Below, piece by piece: positions 42,937 to 52,086 of a stretch of 64,000 bases of DNA. Origin of the DNA: JAJFFW01 sp038534195 (lineage in GTDB: Bacteria; Pseudomonadota; Alphaproteobacteria; Caulobacterales; Parvularculaceae); the NCBI GenBank assembly GCA_038534195.1, contig JBCAXE010000004.1, positions 61,542 to 125,541 on the forward strand, given 5' to 3'. Made by a program: the position numbers and the translations under genes. The first letter of the stretch is position 1. Each line of letters opens with the position of its first letter. The notes below the pieces were generated by a model. That model was not told the origin of the DNA. It was given only the letters and a program-made list of their open reading frames with translations, and made no database searches.

Positions 42937-44880
42937 ATGCCCCGCTTCACACCCGATTTTCTTGATGAGCTAAAGTCCCGTCTCCGACCGTCTGACGTGA
43001 TCGGGCGGCACATGAAATTGAAAAAGCAGGGCAATGAATTCGCTGGGCTTTCGCCCTTCACGAAGGAAAAGACGCCGTCCTTTTTCGTCAACGATCAAAA
43101 GGGTTTCTATCACTGCTTTTCCTCCGGCAAGCATGGCGACGTTATTTCGTTTCTGCAGGAGACCCAGAATCTCAGCTTTTACGAGGCGGTGGAGCGGCTG
43201 GCGGAAGAGGCGGGCATGGAACTGCCGCGCGACGATCCGCGGGACGCTGAACGCGCGCGCGCCCAGGTGGGGCTTGCGGAAGCCTGCGACGCGGCGGCCG
43301 GGTTCTTTTCCGCGATGCTCGGCCGGGCGGAAGGGCGCGCCGCCGCGGACTATCTTCAAGGCCGGGGCGTCACGCCCGAACAGATCGCGGCGTTCCGGAT
43401 CGGCTATGCGCCCGGCGCGCGCACGGCGCTGAAAGACTATCTCATCAATAAAGGCTTCGCCGAACACGTGTTGGTCGAGGCTGGCCTCGTCATAAAACCG
43501 GAGGATGGCGGGCCGTCCTATGACCGCTTCCGCAACCGTGTCATGTTCCCGATCACCGGCGCGCGCGAGCGCGTCATTGCGTTCGGCGGGCGGGCGCTCG
43601 ATCCCAATGCGCGCGCAAAATATCTGAACTCACCGGAAACGCCGCTCTTTCACAAAAGCAATGTCCTTTACAATCTGGGTCCAGCGCGCGCAGCGGCGGC
43701 GGAGGATAAAGCGCCTTTGATCGTGTGCGAAGGGTATATGGACGTCGTCGCGCTGTGGGGCGCGGGGATCAAGCGCGCCGTGGCGCCGCTCGGGACGGCG
43801 TTGACCGAAGCGCAGATCACGCTCCTTTGGCGCGCGAGCGATGAGCCGATCCTGTGTTTTGACGGCGACCGGGCCGGCGTCGGCGCCGCGCACCGGTCCG
43901 TGGACAGAGCGTTGCCAATGCTGAAGCCGGGCAAGTCGCTTTTGTTCGCGTTCTTGCCGGAGGGGCAGGACCCGGATGATCTGGTGCGGGACAAGGGCGC
44001 TGCGGCGTTCCGCGACGTCCTTGAAAAGGCGGCGCCGCTCGCCGAGGTTCTGTGGCGGCGTGAGACGGAGGCGCGTCCCCTCGACACGCCCGAACGCCGC
44101 GCCGCCTTGCGCACTCATTTGCGCGCGCTCGTCAAAGGCATCGCCGACAACGACGTGCGGGGCGCCTATGGCCGCTATCTCGCCGCGCGCCTTGAGGAAG
44201 AATTCGCGCCGCCGGCGAGGACCAAAACTCAGACGGGCGGAAATCCTTACCGCGCCCGGACCGGAGGCGCGGGCCGCTGGAACAGCTTTTTCAAACCGGA
44301 GCCGCGCGCCAGCGCCGGCCTGAAACGCCGCGGCGCGCCCTCGAGCTGGTCGCGCGAAGCCACCCTCGTTTGCGCGCTGATCCAGCATCCGAGCCTTATG
44401 GAGCGCCAGGAAGACGCGTTTTTAGACCTTCGCCTCAGCGATTTGGCCCTCGATGGGCTCCTAAACGCCGCAATTGCGGCGCTTTCAGCCGACCCCGGCC
44501 TTGACAGTCCCGGCCTGAAACGCCATTTGCATGAGACTCAGGCGTCGGACACTCTGGAGCGCATCGTCGGCGATGAAACGCTCAATAAACAATCGTTCCT
44601 GCGACCTGATGCTGAGATGGACGAGGTTGAATGGGGCTGGAGCGACGCGCTTAGGCATCATCTTATCGCGACAAACGCGCGTATGGAGCTAACGGAAACC
44701 GCCTCTCAGAGTTTCACAGATGGCGAAGGGGTTTGGAAAGCTGCGGTGACGGCGAGAGAGGAATTGTTGAATTCGGGCTCGAGCAATCATCGCGACGCCG
44801 GCGGCGGCGTGTCGAGTGAGGAATTGCTGGACCGGCTCGACCGAATGCGGGCGACGGTTGAGAGTAAGAAAAAGAGATAG
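42937..44880 (+). CDS. dnaG: DNA primase
   Basis: A 647-residue primase that makes RNA primers at the replication fork. The TOPRIM catalytic residues are in LIVCEGYMDVVAL and CFDGDRAGVG, and a C-terminal helicase-binding domain follows. The N-terminal zinc ribbon is degenerate: the four positions occupied by Cys-His-Cys-Cys in E. coli are Ser39, Thr42, Cys60 and Ser63 (in GLSPFTKEKTPSF and FYHCFSSGKHG), so zinc should not be bound in the usual way. The same change is, as I recall, widespread in alphaproteobacteria. No Shine-Dalgarno precedes ATG 42937, so leaderless translation is possible. rpoD follows. Confidence 0.96.
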   Translation: MPRFTPDFLDELKSRLRPSDVIGRHMKLKKQGNEFAGLSPFTKEKTPSFFVNDQKGFYHCFSSGKHGDVISFLQETQNLSFYEAVERLAEEAGMELPRDDPRDAERARAQVGLAEACDAAAGFFSAMLGRAEGRAAADYLQGRGVTPEQIAAFRIGYAPGARTALKDYLINKGFAEHVLVEAGLVIKPEDGGPSYDRFRNRVMFPITGARERVIAFGGRALDPNARAKYLNSPETPLFHKSNVLYNLGPARAAAAEDKAPLIVCEGYMDVVALWGAGIKRAVAPLGTALTEAQITLLWRASDEPILCFDGDRAGVGAAHRSVDRALPMLKPGKSLLFAFLPEGQDPDDLVRDKGAAAFRDVLEKAAPLAEVLWRRETEARPLDTPERRAALRTHLRALVKGIADNDVRGAYGRYLAARLEEEFAPPARTKTQTGGNPYRARTGGAGRWNSFFKPEPRASAGLKRRGAPSSWSREATLVCALIQHPSLMERQEDAFLDLRLSDLALDGLLNAAIAALSADPGLDSPGLKRHLHETQASDTLERIVGDETLNKQSFLRPDAEMDEVEWGWSDALRHHLIATNARMELTETASQSFTDGEGVWKAAVTAREELLNSGSSNHRDAGGGVSSEELLDRLDRMRATVESKKKR

Positions 44881-44922
44881 TGAAGCGCTTCTGAATGGGC
44901 CGGGGGCGCGATCATGGACAGT

Positions 44923-44982
44923 GGATTTAGGGGCGCTCCATTCAGAGACACTCCGATTAGAGACACTGGGTTTAGGTAAGGC
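44923..44982. repeat. Degenerate 15-bp tandem repeat between dnaG and rpoD
   Basis: Four abutting 15-base units: GGATTTAGGGGCGCT (44923), CCATTCAGAGACACT (44938), CCGATTAGAGACACT (44953) and GGGTTTAGGTAAGGC (44968). The middle two agree at 12 of 15 positions. A weaker unit may precede at 44908. The array fills most of the 113-base dnaG-rpoD gap and ends just before the rpoD start. Confidence 0.6.
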
Positions 44983-44993
44983 GAACACAAAGC

Positions 44994-46991
44994 ATGGCGA
45001 AAAAAGCGGCGGCTGCGAAAGAAACCAAAGACGACGACGCAAAAGACATCGAGGCCCCGATCCTCGATCTGACGGATGCGGACGTGAAGAAGATGATCAA
45101 GTCCGCCAAGGCGCGCGGCTTTGTCACTTATGATGAGCTGAATTCCATTCTTCCCTCGGAGGAGTTCTCGTCCGAGCAAATCGAAGACGTGATGGCCAAA
45201 CTTTCCGAGATGGGCATCAATGTCATCGAGAACGAGGAAGAAGAAGAAGACGGCGCCGCCAATGACGACAAGGCGGCGAAAGGCACCGCGGTCGCCAAGA
45301 AGGATGAAAAGTCCGGCGGTCAGGTCGTCACCACCAACACGTCGAGCTCCGCCGACCGCACCGACGATCCCGTCCGCATGTATCTGCGTGAGATGGGCAC
45401 GGTCGAGCTGTTGTCGCGCGAAGGCGAGATCGCTATCGCCAAGCGGATCGAGGCGGGCCGCGAGACGATGATCCGGTCCCTGTGCGAATCCTCGCTGACC
45501 TTTGAGGCGATCACGGTCTGGCGCGACGAGCTTGAAGAGGGCCGGGTCCTTCTGCGCGACATTATCGACCTCGACGCCACCTATGGCGGCGGACCGGAAT
45601 CGCGTCCAGACATGACGAAGCCTGAAGTCGCCGAACGCGTCCATAAGGAAGAGGCGGAAAAAGCCGAGGCTGAGGCCAATAAAGAAGCCGACGAGGACGA
45701 TGAGGACGAATTCGACGAAGGCGCCCTTTCGCTTTCCGCGATGGAAGCGGAATTGCGCGACGGCGTCATGCAGACGTTTGACGATATCGCGTCCGACTAT
45801 AAGAAACTGCGCCGCCTTCAGGACATCATGATCGAAGAGCAGTTGAAAGGCGACGACCTGACCGCCTCTCAGACGCGGCGCTTCAAAAAATTGCAGAAAG
45901 ATATTGTCGAGCGCGTGCGCTCGGTGCGGCTCAACAATCAGCGGATCGAAGCGCTGGTCGAACAGCTCTATGACATCAACCGGCGCCTTGTTTCGCTGGA
46001 AGGCAAGCTTGTGCGTCTGGCCGACGCCTATGGCGTCAACCGCAAGGAATTTCTCGACGAATATCTCGGCGCCGAGCTAGATCCCGACTGGTTCGATCGC
46101 GTCAGTAAGAAGAGCACTAAGGGCTGGTCTACGTTCACGACGAAAGCGACCACCCAGATCATCGATATCCGCGAGGAAGTCGGACAATTGTCGCAAGACA
46201 CGGGTCTGACGATCCAGGATTTCCGCCGTATCGTTCAGACGGTGCAAAAAGGCGAGCGCGAAGCGCGCATCGCCAAGAAAGAGATGGTCGAGGCGAACCT
46301 GCGCCTCGTGATCTCAATCGCCAAGAAATACACCAATCGCGGCCTGCAATTCCTCGACCTCATTCAGGAAGGCAATATCGGCCTCATGAAAGCGGTGGAT
46401 AAATTTGAATATCGCCGCGGCTATAAGTTCTCGACCTACGCCACCTGGTGGATCCGACAGGCGATCACCCGCTCGATCGCCGACCAGGCGCGCACGATCC
46501 GTATCCCAGTGCACATGATCGAGACCATCAACAAGATCGTGCGCACATCGCGTCAGATGCTCCACGAGATCGGCCGCGAGCCGACGCCGGAAGAGCTTTC
46601 CGAAAAGCTTTCCATGCCGCTGGAAAAAGTTCGTAAGGTGATGAAAATCGCTAAGGAGCCGATTTCGCTTGAAACGCCCATCGGCGATGAAGAAGACAGT
46701 CATCTCGGCGACTTTATCGAAGACAAGAACACGGTGTTGCCGATCGACGCTGCGATCCAGTCGAACCTGCGTGAGACGACGACGCGCGTTCTCGCCTCGC
46801 TGACGCCGCGCGAAGAACGCGTCTTGCGCATGCGCTTCGGCATTGGCATGAATACGGACCACACGCTGGAAGAAGTCGGCCAGCAATTCTCGGTCACCCG
46901 CGAGCGCATCCGCCAGATCGAGGCGAAAGCGCTCCGTAAGCTGAAACACCCAAGCCGCTCGCGCAAGTTGCGGAGCTTTCTTGATAATTAG
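44994..46991 (+). CDS. rpoD: RNA polymerase primary sigma factor RpoD (sigma-70)
   Basis: The housekeeping sigma factor, 665 residues. Region 1.1 is at the N-terminus, region 1.2 opens with DDPVRMYLREMG, the acidic non-conserved insertion (about 200-245) is present, region 2 has YATWWIRQAITRSIADQ, and region 4 has TLEEVGQQFSVTRERIRQIE. These support the primary sigma rather than an alternative one. It lies 113 bases after dnaG, the conserved macromolecular-synthesis order. Confidence 0.98.
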   Translation: MAKKAAAAKETKDDDAKDIEAPILDLTDADVKKMIKSAKARGFVTYDELNSILPSEEFSSEQIEDVMAKLSEMGINVIENEEEEEDGAANDDKAAKGTAVAKKDEKSGGQVVTTNTSSSADRTDDPVRMYLREMGTVELLSREGEIAIAKRIEAGRETMIRSLCESSLTFEAITVWRDELEEGRVLLRDIIDLDATYGGGPESRPDMTKPEVAERVHKEEAEKAEAEANKEADEDDEDEFDEGALSLSAMEAELRDGVMQTFDDIASDYKKLRRLQDIMIEEQLKGDDLTASQTRRFKKLQKDIVERVRSVRLNNQRIEALVEQLYDINRRLVSLEGKLVRLADAYGVNRKEFLDEYLGAELDPDWFDRVSKKSTKGWSTFTTKATTQIIDIREEVGQLSQDTGLTIQDFRRIVQTVQKGEREARIAKKEMVEANLRLVISIAKKYTNRGLQFLDLIQEGNIGLMKAVDKFEYRRGYKFSTYATWWIRQAITRSIADQARTIRIPVHMIETINKIVRTSRQMLHEIGREPTPEELSEKLSMPLEKVRKVMKIAKEPISLETPIGDEEDSHLGDFIEDKNTVLPIDAAIQSNLRETTTRVLASLTPREERVLRMRFGIGMNTDHTLEEVGQQFSVTRERIRQIEAKALRKLKHPSRSRKLRSFLDN

Positions 46992-47003
46992 GCAGCGCCA
47001 AGG

Positions 47004-47408
47004 ATGATGTTTCCTGCGTTGGTTGGCGCCATCGGCGCCAGCCTGATGATTGTTCTCGCGCGTTTCGTGGGCATGCATCGTGACGCGAGCACCTACGCGG
47101 TCAGTTTAATTGCAATCTCCGGGCTTTATGTGTTGTTTGCTATCCAGTCCGGAAGCGCGTCCGTCACTTCAATTCACACTTCGATTGCGCTTGCTTTCAC
47201 TGCATCGGCGCTGGTGGGATACGCCGTACGTTATTGGGTAATTGCAATTGCGCTGGGCCTGCATGGCGTCTTCGACATCGCGATGTGGTTTTTCGAAACA
47301 AATCCGGCGCCATCATGGTGGGGTCCTTTTTGTTTTGTGGTGGATATTGTTCTTGCTGCTGCGATGGCGTTCTGGCTCTGGCGCGGTGTGATCGGAAAAA
47401 AAGCCTGA
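47004..47408 (+). CDS. Small four-helix membrane protein, unknown function
   Basis: A 134-residue hydrophobic protein with about four membrane helices (near residues 4-20, 30-48, 58-80 and 108-128). Possible functional residues are the Arg-His pair in FVGMHRD and the Trp-rich AMWFFETNPAPSWWGP loop. I do not recognise a family with confidence. Two ATG codons (47004 and 47007) follow AAGG too closely for comfort, so start and expression are uncertain. It follows rpoD by 12 bases and may be co-transcribed. Confidence 0.6.
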   Translation: MMFPALVGAIGASLMIVLARFVGMHRDASTYAVSLIAISGLYVLFAIQSGSASVTSIHTSIALAFTASALVGYAVRYWVIAIALGLHGVFDIAMWFFETNPAPSWWGPFCFVVDIVLAAAMAFWLWRGVIGKKA

Positions 47409-47496
47409 GAGGGTCTCGCGCTCTCACGCAAGAGTGATGCGGGCCAGCGTTCGCTCCTGTGCTAGGTCCCGGCCCAGTCCAAAGGAGAGCTCTATC

Positions 47497-47931
47497 ATGC
47501 GAATTCTATTCGTCGCCGCCGTCGCCGCCATTCTTGCCGCCTGTTCCGGCGAAACCGCCGATACTGCTACGTCGACCGCTAAAGCCGAGGCGATCGCGCA
47601 AGACACACGCGTCGCCGCCGTGTTGATCCGGGCGGACTGGTGTTCGTCCTGCAAGATCATCGAACCGAAGCTCACCGAGGTCAAAATTGACGGCCCGATC
47701 GAAGGCCTTCAGCACATCACCATGGATTACACCAACCGCGACAAGGACGCGTTTTATGAGGCGGCGGAAAAGTTGGGCGTCGCCGACGCGGTGCGCGACC
47801 ATCTGGAAGGCGATGTGAAGACCGGGATCATTTTGCTTGTGGATATGGAGACCAAAAGCGTCGTGGCCGACTTGCGCAAAGAGCTTTCCGAAGACGAGTT
47901 GAAAGCGGCCATGGTCAAGTCTGTCGCCTGA
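47497..47931 (+). CDS. Thioredoxin-like lipoprotein
   Basis: A 144-residue exported lipoprotein. The signal peptide ends in the lipobox LAAC (Cys16), and the thioredoxin-like domain carries the redox motif W-C-S-S-C in ADWCSSCKIIEPKL. It would reside in the periplasm, anchored by its lipid, and may act in thiol exchange or as a reductant for another envelope protein. The start follows AAAGGAG. Own terminator downstream. Confidence 0.87.
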   Translation: MRILFVAAVAAILAACSGETADTATSTAKAEAIAQDTRVAAVLIRADWCSSCKIIEPKLTEVKIDGPIEGLQHITMDYTNRDKDAFYEAAEKLGVADAVRDHLEGDVKTGIILLVDMETKSVVADLRKELSEDELKAAMVKSVA

Positions 47932-47960
47932 ACGCCGCAGCCTGAATCAAATCGCGAAAA

Positions 47961-47987
47961 ATCGCCGCCTGCGCGGCGATTTTTTCT
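47961..47987 (+). terminator. Rho-independent terminator after thioredoxin-like gene
   Basis: Perfect 8-bp stem ATCGCCGC / GCGGCGAT, CTGC loop, then TTTTTCTTT. Confidence 0.92.
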
Positions 47988-48131
47988 TTACAAGCCCGGG
48001 AACTGTCCCTATTTCCGCGCTTCCAACGCCAAGTCCGGGATCCTCTCGTGGGGCTGGCATTCGTTTAACGTGGCTCGCTGGCCTCAAATGGTTCGTACCG
48101 CCGGCGCGCCCTTAGATGGAGTTCCCATGAG

Positions 48132-49340
48132 GTGGACAACTACAAAGACGCTAGGGACGTAGCCGCCCGACTTCACCCCGAAAACCCGGTTTTTTGCGCC
48201 AGGCCGCCCGTGGCCGAGGCCGCTGCGCGCTGGTTCACGGACCGCTTTCCCGGCGAGACCTTTTATGCGGTCAAAGCCAATCCGGCGCTGTGGCTGCTGG
48301 ACGCGCTCCATGAGGGCGGCGTCACGCGCTTCGAGGCGGCGTCGATCGCCGAGGTCCGGCTCATCGCGGCGCGCTTTCCGGACGCGGAAATCGCCTACAT
48401 GCACCCGATCAAGTCGGCGGCGACGATCCGGGAAGCTTATGGCGCGCATGGCGTCCGCATCTTCGCGCTCGATACGGATGATGAACTCACAAAAATCCTT
48501 GACGCCACGGACGGCGCCCGGGACCTAACGCTCTGTGTGCGTCATGGCGTTTCCAGCGACCATGCGAAGCTTTCGCTGGCGCGCAAGTTCGGTGCGGTCG
48601 GCGCGGAGGCGGTGGCCTTGATGCGCCGGACGCGTCAGGCGGCTGCGCGCCTCGGCGTTGCTTTCCACGTGGGTAGCCAGGCGATGGCGCCCGCTGCTTT
48701 CACCGAAGCCATCGCTGCGGTGGAGAAGACCATCGTTGAGGCCGGCGTCATCGTTGACGTCCTCGATGTGGGCGGTGGGTTTCCGGTTACCTATCCGGGC
48801 ATGGCGCCGCCGCCGCTGGAGGACTTTATCGCCGCCATCGCCGCCCGGTTTGAGGCGATGCTGGTCGCGGAAAACTGCGCGCTCTGGTGCGAGCCGGGGC
48901 GGGCGTTGAGCGCGGAGGCTGCGTCGCTCTTGGTGCGCGTTGAAGCGCGCAAAGAGCGCGATCTTTACATCAATGACGGCGCCTATGGCGCTCTCTTCGA
49001 CGCTGCGCATTTGAACTGGCCGTTCCCGGCGCGTCTTTTGGGCGCTGATGACGACGCGCCGGAAGAACAGTTCAGTTTTTACGGCCCCACCTGCGATGAT
49101 CTTGACCGCATGGAAGGACCGTTTGCGCTGCCCGCAAGCGTCGCCGCCGGCGATTATCTCGAAATCGGCAGTCTCGGCGCCTACGGCGCCGCGATGGCGA
49201 CCGGCTTCAACGGCTTTGGCGGTCCTTATGAAACAGTGATTGTGCGCGACAGCGCTGCAACTGGCCGCCCGGCGCCCGCAAGCGATGTGGCGAACGAAAA
49301 TGAATTAGCGACGGTGAAGGAGCCGCGTTATGGGGTTTGA
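48132..49340 (+). CDS. Ornithine/lysine-type PLP decarboxylase (alanine racemase fold)
   Basis: A 402-residue fold-III PLP decarboxylase. PLP-lysine is in FYAVKANP (Lys48), the phosphate-binding glycines in DVGGGFPV, CEPGRAL is conserved, and the catalytic Cys/Asp pair is in YGPTCDDLD. Size fits ornithine (or lysine/ornithine) decarboxylase rather than the roughly 630-residue biosynthetic arginine decarboxylase. It makes putrescine or cadaverine in the cytoplasm and heads a four-gene polyamine operon. GTG 48132 is weakly supported by GGAG ten bases upstream; a downstream start is possible. Confidence 0.9.
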   Translation: MDNYKDARDVAARLHPENPVFCARPPVAEAAARWFTDRFPGETFYAVKANPALWLLDALHEGGVTRFEAASIAEVRLIAARFPDAEIAYMHPIKSAATIREAYGAHGVRIFALDTDDELTKILDATDGARDLTLCVRHGVSSDHAKLSLARKFGAVGAEAVALMRRTRQAAARLGVAFHVGSQAMAPAAFTEAIAAVEKTIVEAGVIVDVLDVGGGFPVTYPGMAPPPLEDFIAAIAARFEAMLVAENCALWCEPGRALSAEAASLLVRVEARKERDLYINDGAYGALFDAAHLNWPFPARLLGADDDAPEEQFSFYGPTCDDLDRMEGPFALPASVAAGDYLEIGSLGAYGAAMATGFNGFGGPYETVIVRDSAATGRPAPASDVANENELATVKEPRYGV

Positions 49341-49737
49341 CGCTGAAACACCGGACACAAAGCCGCTCGATCACTTCATCGCCGTGGACGGTAAGGAATA
49401 TGCGGGCCGGCACCTGATTATCGATCTTTACGGCGCGAAAAATCTCGACGACCAGGCGGCGATTGAAAGAGCTTTTCTTGCGTGCATCGAAGCGTGTGGG
49501 GCGACGCTCCTGCACATTCATCTGCATGCGTTCGAACCGAATGGCGTCTCGGGCGTCGCTGTCCTTTCTGAAAGCCATATCTCTATCCACACATGGCCAG
49601 AGCGCGGCTATGCGGCGCTCGACGTTTTCATGTGCGGCGATGCGAAGCCGGAGCTTTCCGTGCCAATCCTGAAAGACGCCTTTGAGGCGGAGCGCGTTGA
49701 GGTGAACAACCTGCTGCGCGGCGGAGAGGCGGCGTGA
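49330..49737 (+). CDS. speD: S-adenosylmethionine decarboxylase proenzyme
   Basis: A 135-residue pyruvoyl enzyme that provides the aminopropyl donor for spermidine. The self-cleavage site is in VLSESHISIHTWPE: cleavage between Glu81 and Ser82 makes the pyruvoyl group, and the following H-I-S-I-H-T-W-P-E is the canonical motif. The gene overlaps the decarboxylase by 11 bases and the spermidine synthase by 4 bases. Some SpeD-like proteins have been reported as arginine or ornithine decarboxylases; the context here favours AdoMet decarboxylation. Confidence 0.95.
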   Translation: MGFDAETPDTKPLDHFIAVDGKEYAGRHLIIDLYGAKNLDDQAAIERAFLACIEACGATLLHIHLHAFEPNGVSGVAVLSESHISIHTWPERGYAALDVFMCGDAKPELSVPILKDAFEAERVEVNNLLRGGEAA

Positions 49738-50651
49738 GCGCGCCTAATATCGTCAAAGCGGCGGGCGGCGACTGGTTCCATGAGATCTGGCAGGGCGCCG
49801 CCGGCGGCATGTTCCGCGTTAATAAACTACTTTATGCGGATAATTCCGAACATCAGAATATTCTGGTTTTTGAAAATGACGTGTTCGGCCGCATGCTCGC
49901 GATCGATAATGTGGTGCAGGTCGCGGAAGCGGACGAGTTTATTTATCACGAAATGATTACCCATGTGGGCGCGCTCGCCCATGGCGGCGTGAAGCGCGTC
50001 CTGATTGTCGGCGGCGGCGACGGCGGAGCGATCCGCGAATTGTTTCGCCACAAGACGATCGAAGCTGTGACGCTCGTGGAGATCGACAAGGCGGTGATTG
50101 ATCTTTGCGCGCAATGGATGCCGATGGTGGCGGACGGCGCCTTCGACGATCCACGGCTCAACCTCGTTATCGGAGACGGGGCGAAGTTTGTCACTGAGAC
50201 CGACGAACGCTTCGACATGATCATTGTCGACTCTACCGATCCCGTCGGTCCGGGCGCGGTGTTGTTCACCGAAGAATTTTATCGCGGGTGTCACCGGGCG
50301 CTGGCGCCGGGCGGCATCCTCGTGACGCAAAGCGGCCTGCCGTTTGTGCAGGCGAAAGAATTCACCGGCGCCTTCGGCGCGCTTTCGGAAATATTCGCCT
50401 ATGCGACCGGTTTTCAAATTGTGGTGCCGAGTTTTTGGGGCGGGCCGATGATCCTCGGGTTCGCGACTGATGACGCCGCGCTCGTTGCGCCGCCGGTCCA
50501 TGCGCTCGCGGCGCGCAAAGCGGCGGTGGACTTGACCTGTAAATATTACACGCCAGGTCATCATCGGTCCGCTTTTCAGTTGCCGTCCTATGTAAGCGAG
50601 ATGTTGCCGCACGCAGAGAAATTGCTCGCCGAAGGGTTGATTGAAGCGTGA
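49734..50651 (+). CDS. speE: Spermidine synthase
   Basis: A 305-residue aminopropyltransferase that joins putrescine and decarboxylated AdoMet. The N-terminal substrate gate is in the EHQNILVFEN strand region; GGGDGG is the nucleotide-binding loop, followed by EIDKAVIDL and IVDSTDPVGP with catalytic Asp residues. GTG 49734 overlaps the speD stop (GTGA), so translation is coupled. Confidence 0.97.
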   Translation: MSAPNIVKAAGGDWFHEIWQGAAGGMFRVNKLLYADNSEHQNILVFENDVFGRMLAIDNVVQVAEADEFIYHEMITHVGALAHGGVKRVLIVGGGDGGAIRELFRHKTIEAVTLVEIDKAVIDLCAQWMPMVADGAFDDPRLNLVIGDGAKFVTETDERFDMIIVDSTDPVGPGAVLFTEEFYRGCHRALAPGGILVTQSGLPFVQAKEFTGAFGALSEIFAYATGFQIVVPSFWGGPMILGFATDDAALVAPPVHALAARKAAVDLTCKYYTPGHHRSAFQLPSYVSEMLPHAEKLLAEGLIEA

Positions 50652-51544
50652 GCGACCCGCAAGTCCTGCCGCCGGAGGAGGGGTTTTTGAAACTCGCGCC
50701 GGAAGATCGTGCGGGCGCGGATAAACCAAAAGCGGTCGTCATTCCCTTCGGTCTGGAAGCGAGCGTCACCTATGGCGGCGGCACAAGCGAGGGACCTGCA
50801 GCGATGATCGCAGCGTCGCCAGAGGTGGAGCTCTTCGACGAAGAATTGTGGCGCCAACCATGCCATGACTTCCACCTAGAGACATGGAAACAAACGGAAA
50901 TTCCCACAAGAATTGAGGATGCGCTTGAGCGCCTGGCGGGTCTGACCGGGCAGGCGCTCGCGCAAGGCGCGTTTCCCTTCGTCTTTGGCGGCGAGCACTC
51001 AATCACGCCGGGCGCGCTTCGTCCCTACATCGACCGATTCCCTGACCTCGCGTTATTGCATTTCGACGCGCATGCGGATTTGCGCGACGGCTATCTCGGT
51101 GAACATTACAGCCATGCGGCGGCGATCCGGCGTTGCCTCGACGCGCCGGATTTGTCGATCGTCTCCGTCGGTATCCGGAATATCTCCGCCAGTGAAATCC
51201 CGTTTCTGGAGGCGAACCGCCGCCGCATTCATATCCACTGGGCGAAAGACAAACGCCAGTGGAATATTGAAGAGATGCTGGCGCCGCTGCGCGGGCGGCC
51301 CGTCTATGTGACGTTCGATCTTGATGGTTTTGACGCCAGCTTGATGCCGGCGACAGGCACGCCGGAGCCGGGCGGGCTGTTCTGGGACGACGTCATGCCG
51401 ATCCTGAAGCGCGCTTCAGAAATCTCCACCTGGGTCGGCGCGGATATCAACGAGCTGGCGCCGCACCCGGCGCTCCACGCCTGCGATTTTCTGGCGGCTA
51501 AGCTGGCCTACAAAATTCTGGCCTACAAATTTTCGCCGCGTTAG
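50648..51544 (+). CDS. speB: Agmatinase-like ureohydrolase
   Basis: A 298-residue binuclear manganese ureohydrolase. Metal ligands are in GGEHS, LLHFDAHADLRD and YVTFDLDGFDAS. Agmatinase would convert agmatine to putrescine and urea; arginase or guanidinobutyrase cannot be excluded. GTG 50648 overlaps the speE stop, so it is the last gene of the polyamine operon. No arginine decarboxylase gene is visible to supply agmatine. Confidence 0.92.
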   Translation: MSDPQVLPPEEGFLKLAPEDRAGADKPKAVVIPFGLEASVTYGGGTSEGPAAMIAASPEVELFDEELWRQPCHDFHLETWKQTEIPTRIEDALERLAGLTGQALAQGAFPFVFGGEHSITPGALRPYIDRFPDLALLHFDAHADLRDGYLGEHYSHAAAIRRCLDAPDLSIVSVGIRNISASEIPFLEANRRRIHIHWAKDKRQWNIEEMLAPLRGRPVYVTFDLDGFDASLMPATGTPEPGGLFWDDVMPILKRASEISTWVGADINELAPHPALHACDFLAAKLAYKILAYKFSPR

Positions 51545-51587
51545 CGCGCTCTTAGAGTAAGTTTCCTTTTACGCCGAAGATGGATTG

Positions 51588-52043
51588 TCAATCGTCGGCG
51601 CAGATGTCCTCACAGTCGGCGAACGCCTCAATGTGGATATCGGCGACTGAGACCGGAAGAGGTTCGAACAAGCCCGTAACGTGCGCGCCATCGAGAACGA
51701 CTTCTTTAGTTCGGCGGCACTTTTTGCAAATCAAGAAAGCCATCGCCTGATCCGACATGTCAGGCCGCACGGGAACAAAGGCGTTGATGCTTTCTATTTT
51801 CCGAACATGGCCGCGCGCCATAAGGGAGTCGAGCGCGCGATAGATCGTCATCGGCGATCGCAACCCTTTGTCTCTCAAATCTTCAAGCAGATCATAAGCC
51901 TTTTGCGGGGCCCCGGCCTCACAGAGCGCGACATAGACGTGGCGCTCATTCTGTCTCAGATCCGGCGGCGCCATCGCGGCTTTTTGTGAAACGACATCTA
52001 ACTCGCCCACCCCTTCAAGGGGGGCTTTCATTTGAATTCCCAT
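51588..52043 (-). CDS. Fur-family regulator, Zur-like
   Basis: A 151-residue metal-responsive repressor. The winged helix segment AYDLLEDLRDKG plus TIYRALDSLMARGHVRKIE is the Zur signature (compare AYDLL and TVYRALDFL in E. coli Zur). Structural zinc ligands are in FLICKKCRRTKE (C-x2-C) and the C-terminal DCEDIC. It would repress zinc-uptake or zinc-sparing genes when zinc is plentiful. ATG 52043 (or 52046) follows AGGAGAG; upstream in-frame codons would overlap the preceding gene. That preceding gene encodes a His/Cys-rich exported protein 40 bases upstream, so they are probably one transcript. Confidence 0.87.
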   Translation of the reverse strand: MGIQMKAPLEGVGELDVVSQKAAMAPPDLRQNERHVYVALCEAGAPQKAYDLLEDLRDKGLRSPMTIYRALDSLMARGHVRKIESINAFVPVRPDMSDQAMAFLICKKCRRTKEVVLDGAHVTGLFEPLPVSVADIHIEAFADCEDICADD

Positions 52044-52086
52044 CATTCTCTCCTGCAAATGTCGCGCGAGCGCGACAAGAAACGCT

